64,000 bases of DNA, taken from contig JANSYA010000002.1 of the NCBI GenBank assembly GCA_024742665.1, positions 62,001 through 126,000 on the forward strand, given 5' to 3'. Below are positions 62,937-64,000 of the stretch, piece by piece. Position 1 is the stretch's first letter; every line of letters begins with the position of its first letter. The DNA comes from a bacterium. Its GTDB lineage: Bacteria; Spirochaetota; Leptospiria; Leptospirales; Leptonemataceae. The notes under the pieces are model-generated. The model made no database searches and had not been told where the DNA came from. It was given only the letters and a program-made list of their open reading frames with translations. The position numbers were made by a program, and so were the translations under genes.

Positions 62937-64000
62937 TCAAGAAGAAGAGCGCGACTGGTGCGCCGCCTGATTCTTGCGTATCGCATCCGTCGCCGCGCGC
63001 GCCTCGGATTCATAATCTTCGATGGCGTGGGATAGAAAGAGCAGGGGCCAGCCGGCGAAGGGAATATGATACGCCAGACTCTTCAGGTTTTTCGAAAGCG
63101 CCCGCATAAAATCAAAGTTGCCATGGGACATACGCACCGGCTCCGCGACGTTCGGGCGCTGCTGAAAGAGACGGTCGTGCTCCGCGAAGAGCACCGGCCA
63201 GCCCGCCGGCAGAATATAAAACAGGCGATCCCGGGCCGCCAGCCAGGTTTCCGCCAGCTCGTCTAAATGATAGGGATCGTGGCCGTGCCGCGCCACGGCT
63301 TCGTCCAGATCTTCCTGCATGCTCTTCTGAACTTGCGAGGAGATATGGCGCAGCTCTTTGACCTTCAGTTTTTCCAGGGGCTGATCCGTAAGATCGTCGA
63401 TACGGATGCGCCGGCCCCGCACATAAGTCAGCTTCGCCGGCAGACCGAAATAAAACGACCAGGGCTGCAAGGAAACGAGCGTGGTGAGCGGACCTACCGG
63501 CACGAATGGCAGGCCGAGCTTCTGCACGAATTTGTTCAGAAAATCGGATTTATACCCCAGCGGATTAATGTACTCTCCGTTGACAGTTAAGACCGGCACG
63601 ATGTCCGAACGATGCTTGATCGCCATGCGTACGAAGGAATTCGAGAAGCGCTGCATATGATAGCGTTTGTCGAAACCTTTTCCGATTCCGGCGATGCCTT
63701 CAGGATAAATCAACACGCCGCCTTCCCGGCCCCGGGCCGCGAGCCCCTCGAAATTACGAATCGTCGCATCGACGCCGCCTGCGCGTTTCCAGAAATTGGG
63801 CGAAAAGAACGGTGACATGATCCGTCGCGCGGAAAGCGCCGGCGCGGTCAGAGGACGTGCGGCGCGGGAAAAATCATAGCCGGCCAGCGCATATAACTTC
63901 GACATGAAAATGATCGCGTCCCAGGGAAAGGACATCCCGGAGTGGTTGCCGGCGTAGATCAAAGGCGCTCCAGACGCCGGCGGCTCCGGCACCGTGTCGA
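62937..64000 (-). CDS. PlsC-type phospholipid acyltransferase, 5' end cut by window edge
   Basis: The frame is open through the right edge, so the N-terminus is missing (at least 354 codons seen). YAGNHSGMSFPWDAI is the NHx4D catalytic motif; VLIYPEGIAGIGKGF is the phosphate-binding FPEG-type motif. It would transfer acyl chains to lysophospholipid or a similar acceptor at the membrane. The C-terminus is helical and Arg/Ser-rich at the end. Followed by the HIT gene. Confidence 0.9.
   Translation of the reverse strand, partial: DTVPEPPASGAPLIYAGNHSGMSFPWDAIIFMSKLYALAGYDFSRAARPLTAPALSARRIMSPFFSPNFWKRAGGVDATIRNFEGLAARGREGGVLIYPEGIAGIGKGFDKRYHMQRFSNSFVRMAIKHRSDIVPVLTVNGEYINPLGYKSDFLNKFVQKLGLPFVPVGPLTTLVSLQPWSFYFGLPAKLTYVRGRRIRIDDLTDQPLEKLKVKELRHISSQVQKSMQEDLDEAVARHGHDPYHLDELAETWLAARDRLFYILPAGWPVLFAEHDRLFQQRPNVAEPVRMSHGNFDFMRALSKNLKSLAYHIPFAGWPLLFLSHAIEDYESEARAATDAIRKNQAAHQSRSSS

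Noticed and set aside
62323-62940. 205-codon minus-strand frame
   Set aside because: Out of frame with the HIT gene it overlaps; Arg-rich composition typical of GC-rich shadow frames.
1-64000. CRISPR arrays, rRNA, tRNA, insertion sequences, phage genes
   Set aside because: Looked for regularly spaced repeats, RNA gene hallmarks, transposase or integrase motifs and terminal repeats; none seen. A tRNA scan could still find a missed short gene.

Overview
The window is about 64 kb of GC-rich, densely packed bacterial chromosome. I count 48 protein-coding genes, two of them cut by the window edges. I found no rRNA, tRNA, CRISPR array, insertion sequence or phage gene. The signalling repertoire suggests a spirochaete of the Leptospirales (Leptonema/Turneriella/Leptospira-like): a 7TM-DISM hybrid histidine kinase, PP2C/SpoIIE phosphatases with receiver, HAMP or TPR modules, two class III adenylate cyclases, a membrane-anchored AraC regulator, and many spirochaete-type lipoproteins. 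Fatty-acid and lipid enzymes fit this too: acyl-CoA dehydrogenase, enoyl-CoA hydratase, fatty-aldehyde dehydrogenase, GlpD and PlsC. The taxonomic placement is inference; no marker gene was searched.

Layout. 1-5.5 kb: a partial GT-B-like gene, a 0.7 kb AT-richer gap, a receiver-PP2C phosphatase and a large unknown protein. 5.5-10.9 kb: YHS protein, rpe, an alpha/beta hydrolase with altered active-site residues, and a divergent pair of membrane AraC regulator and catalase. 10.9-18.4 kb: an NRPS-like A-T-reductase, a PrsW-like membrane protease and the DISM hybrid kinase. 18.4-24.9 kb: GST, DUF938 protein, a helical-repeat protein with a lysine-rich tail, GlpD, and a TetR-linked two-gene redox/chaperone cluster with a striking double operator. 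24.9-31.3 kb: esterase, Rieske oxygenase, RecQ, a small unknown, and a class Ic aminotransferase. 31.3-43.2 kb: a large 7TM-HAMP-PP2C-TPR regulator, an unusual subtilase, a secreted hydrolase, and a cyclase cluster (FIST-adenylate cyclase, lipoprotein, membrane adenylate cyclase, GST).

43.2-53.1 kb: an Atm1-like ABC exporter divergent from an aldehyde dehydrogenase, then unknown secreted proteins, acyl-CoA dehydrogenase, a GXWXG/DUF4334-like protein and a LysM-M23 peptidase. 53.3-56.6 kb: the most unusual block. It holds a protein with two TIR-like domains and two FliM/FliN-style EIDALL motifs in its linker, then an OmpA/MotB-type protein with a lysine-rich cytoplasmic tail, then a rhomboid protease. 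56.6-64 kb: TetR, small secreted proteins, enoyl-CoA hydratase, a GHKL-like ATPase, an ABC-F protein, a HIT protein and a PlsC-type acyltransferase cut by the right edge.

The best candidate for something undescribed is the double-TIR/EIDALL protein with its OmpA-like neighbour: it could couple a CheY-type or flagellar-switch-like interaction to TIR signalling. Other points of interest are the twin TetR operator, the FIST-cyclase operon, a subtilase with Glu at the catalytic Asp position, an alpha/beta hydrolase lacking its catalytic His, and repeated lysine-rich tails on unrelated proteins.
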